DNA from: an uncultured Clostridia bacterium
Lineage (GTDB): Bacteria; Bacillota; Clostridia; Christensenellales; CAG-138
Direction of reading: 5' to 3'
Assembly (NCBI GenBank): GCA_937915925.1
Contig: CALGGM010000097.1
Location: 1-13,210 of the forward strand
DNA length: 13,210 nt
In this document: piece after piece, positions 12,853 through 13,210 of the stretch
How positions within the stretch are numbered: the stretch's first letter is position 1
How the letters are laid out: each line of letters begins with the position of its first letter
The notes under the pieces: generated by a model
The model's database searches: none
Seen by the model: only the letters and a program-made list of their open reading frames with translations
What the model was told of the DNA's origin: nothing
Program-made: the position numbers and the translations under genes

Positions 12853-13210
12853 TTCGTCGACCGAGCCGAGCGTTACTTTTCGCTTCGCGATGATTTCTTT
12901 TGGTTTAGACAACTCCGCGAGCGTGCTTCTGAGCGAGGCAACGGCCTCTGTAATCGGCGTGCCGTCAAACACTGAGACTGCGGATTTTCGGTAGCTGGCA
13001 GAGAATTCGTTTTCGCTTCGCTTGAGTTCTGTTTTATTGAGCCGAATTTGCACGCGTTTTTTTAAATCGGCGAGTATTTTTTCATCTTCGCCCACAAGAA
13101 GACCGACGCACTCGCCCTTGAATGCAATGTCGCTTGAGCAAAAGATGGGGATTTCCTGATTGAACACGCGAATCGTTTTTTTGAGCGGAAGGTCGGCGTG
13201 CGTAAAGAGT
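12842..13210 (-). CDS. Molybdenum hydroxylase (xanthine dehydrogenase/aldehyde oxidase-like), internal N-terminal fragment
   Basis: An open minus-strand frame enters from the right edge and encodes about 120 residues resembling the a/b hammerhead domain of the molybdopterin subunit of xanthine dehydrogenases and aldehyde oxidoreductases: HADLP, then IPIFCSSDIAFKGECVGLLV (family pattern near KVRYxGEPVAxVVAED), GEDEKIL, and later IIAKRKVTLGSVDEILDSD. These enzymes hydroxylate purines or aldehydes with a Mo cofactor. No start is in the window; a GTG at 13167 is internal. Recognisable sequence ends near 12842, where it meets the M24-like piece on the other strand and then antisense SecA. The GC content is visibly lower than in the rest of the window, which suggests another genome or another locus. 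Confidence 0.7.

Overview
The window looks like a chromosomal piece of a GC-rich, uncultured anaerobic Gram-positive bacterium of the Clostridia. The clues are a clostridial-order Rnf operon, a long-form HPF, surface proteins on Pro/Thr/Glu linkers, and strong AAGGAGG-type ribosome binding sites. A Christensenellales-like gut lineage is my guess, not something the sequence proves.

Layout, left to right. Positions 1-4410 (minus strand) hold the Rnf ferredoxin:NAD+ oxidoreductase operon in the order rnfC, rnfD-rnfG (one fused gene), rnfE, rnfA, rnfB (cut by the left edge). The genes touch or overlap by 1-4 bases, and a single promoter lies upstream at 4486-4514. This complex couples ferredoxin oxidation by NAD+ to an ion gradient. 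Positions 4586-7905 carry two divergent surface-protein genes driven from back-to-back promoters: a secreted PIG-L/LmbE-type deacetylase (minus) and a secreted NlpC/P60-like protein (plus). Both end in the same kind of Pro-Thr-Glu linker, membrane helix and basic tail. Positions 8522-10111 (minus) hold a probable leucine-rich-repeat lipoprotein with four large degenerate repeats ahead of the LRRs.

The intergenic regions on both sides of the LRR gene (about 8120-8521 and 10183-10500) are packed with structured repeats. They include an array of eight short hairpins with ATATCG/CGATAT linkers, three copies of a GTAGGGG-hairpin element with different stems, two or three CCCC...GGGG elements, and a 7-bp minisatellite folded into a long imperfect inverted repeat.

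Positions 10550-11071 (minus) encode the ribosome hibernation factor HPF (RaiA family). About 240 bp upstream of it lies a roughly 210-nt stretch of six consecutive stems with a possible pseudoknot. Position and form fit the raiA RNA motif, a known large noncoding RNA. Two small unrecognised genes follow, one on each strand.

The right end begins secA (plus, 12226) with a good promoter and RBS, but SecA homology stops at residue 190. The reading continues into a short piece that matches a Xaa-Pro aminopeptidase motif, and then the opposite strand encodes part of a molybdenum hydroxylase (xanthine dehydrogenase-like) with visibly lower GC. This three-part junction is most likely an assembly or amplification chimera, so sequence right of about 12795 should not be trusted as contiguous with the rest.

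All six promoters for which I could place a full -35/-10 or an extended -10 have a TGn just upstream of the -10 box.
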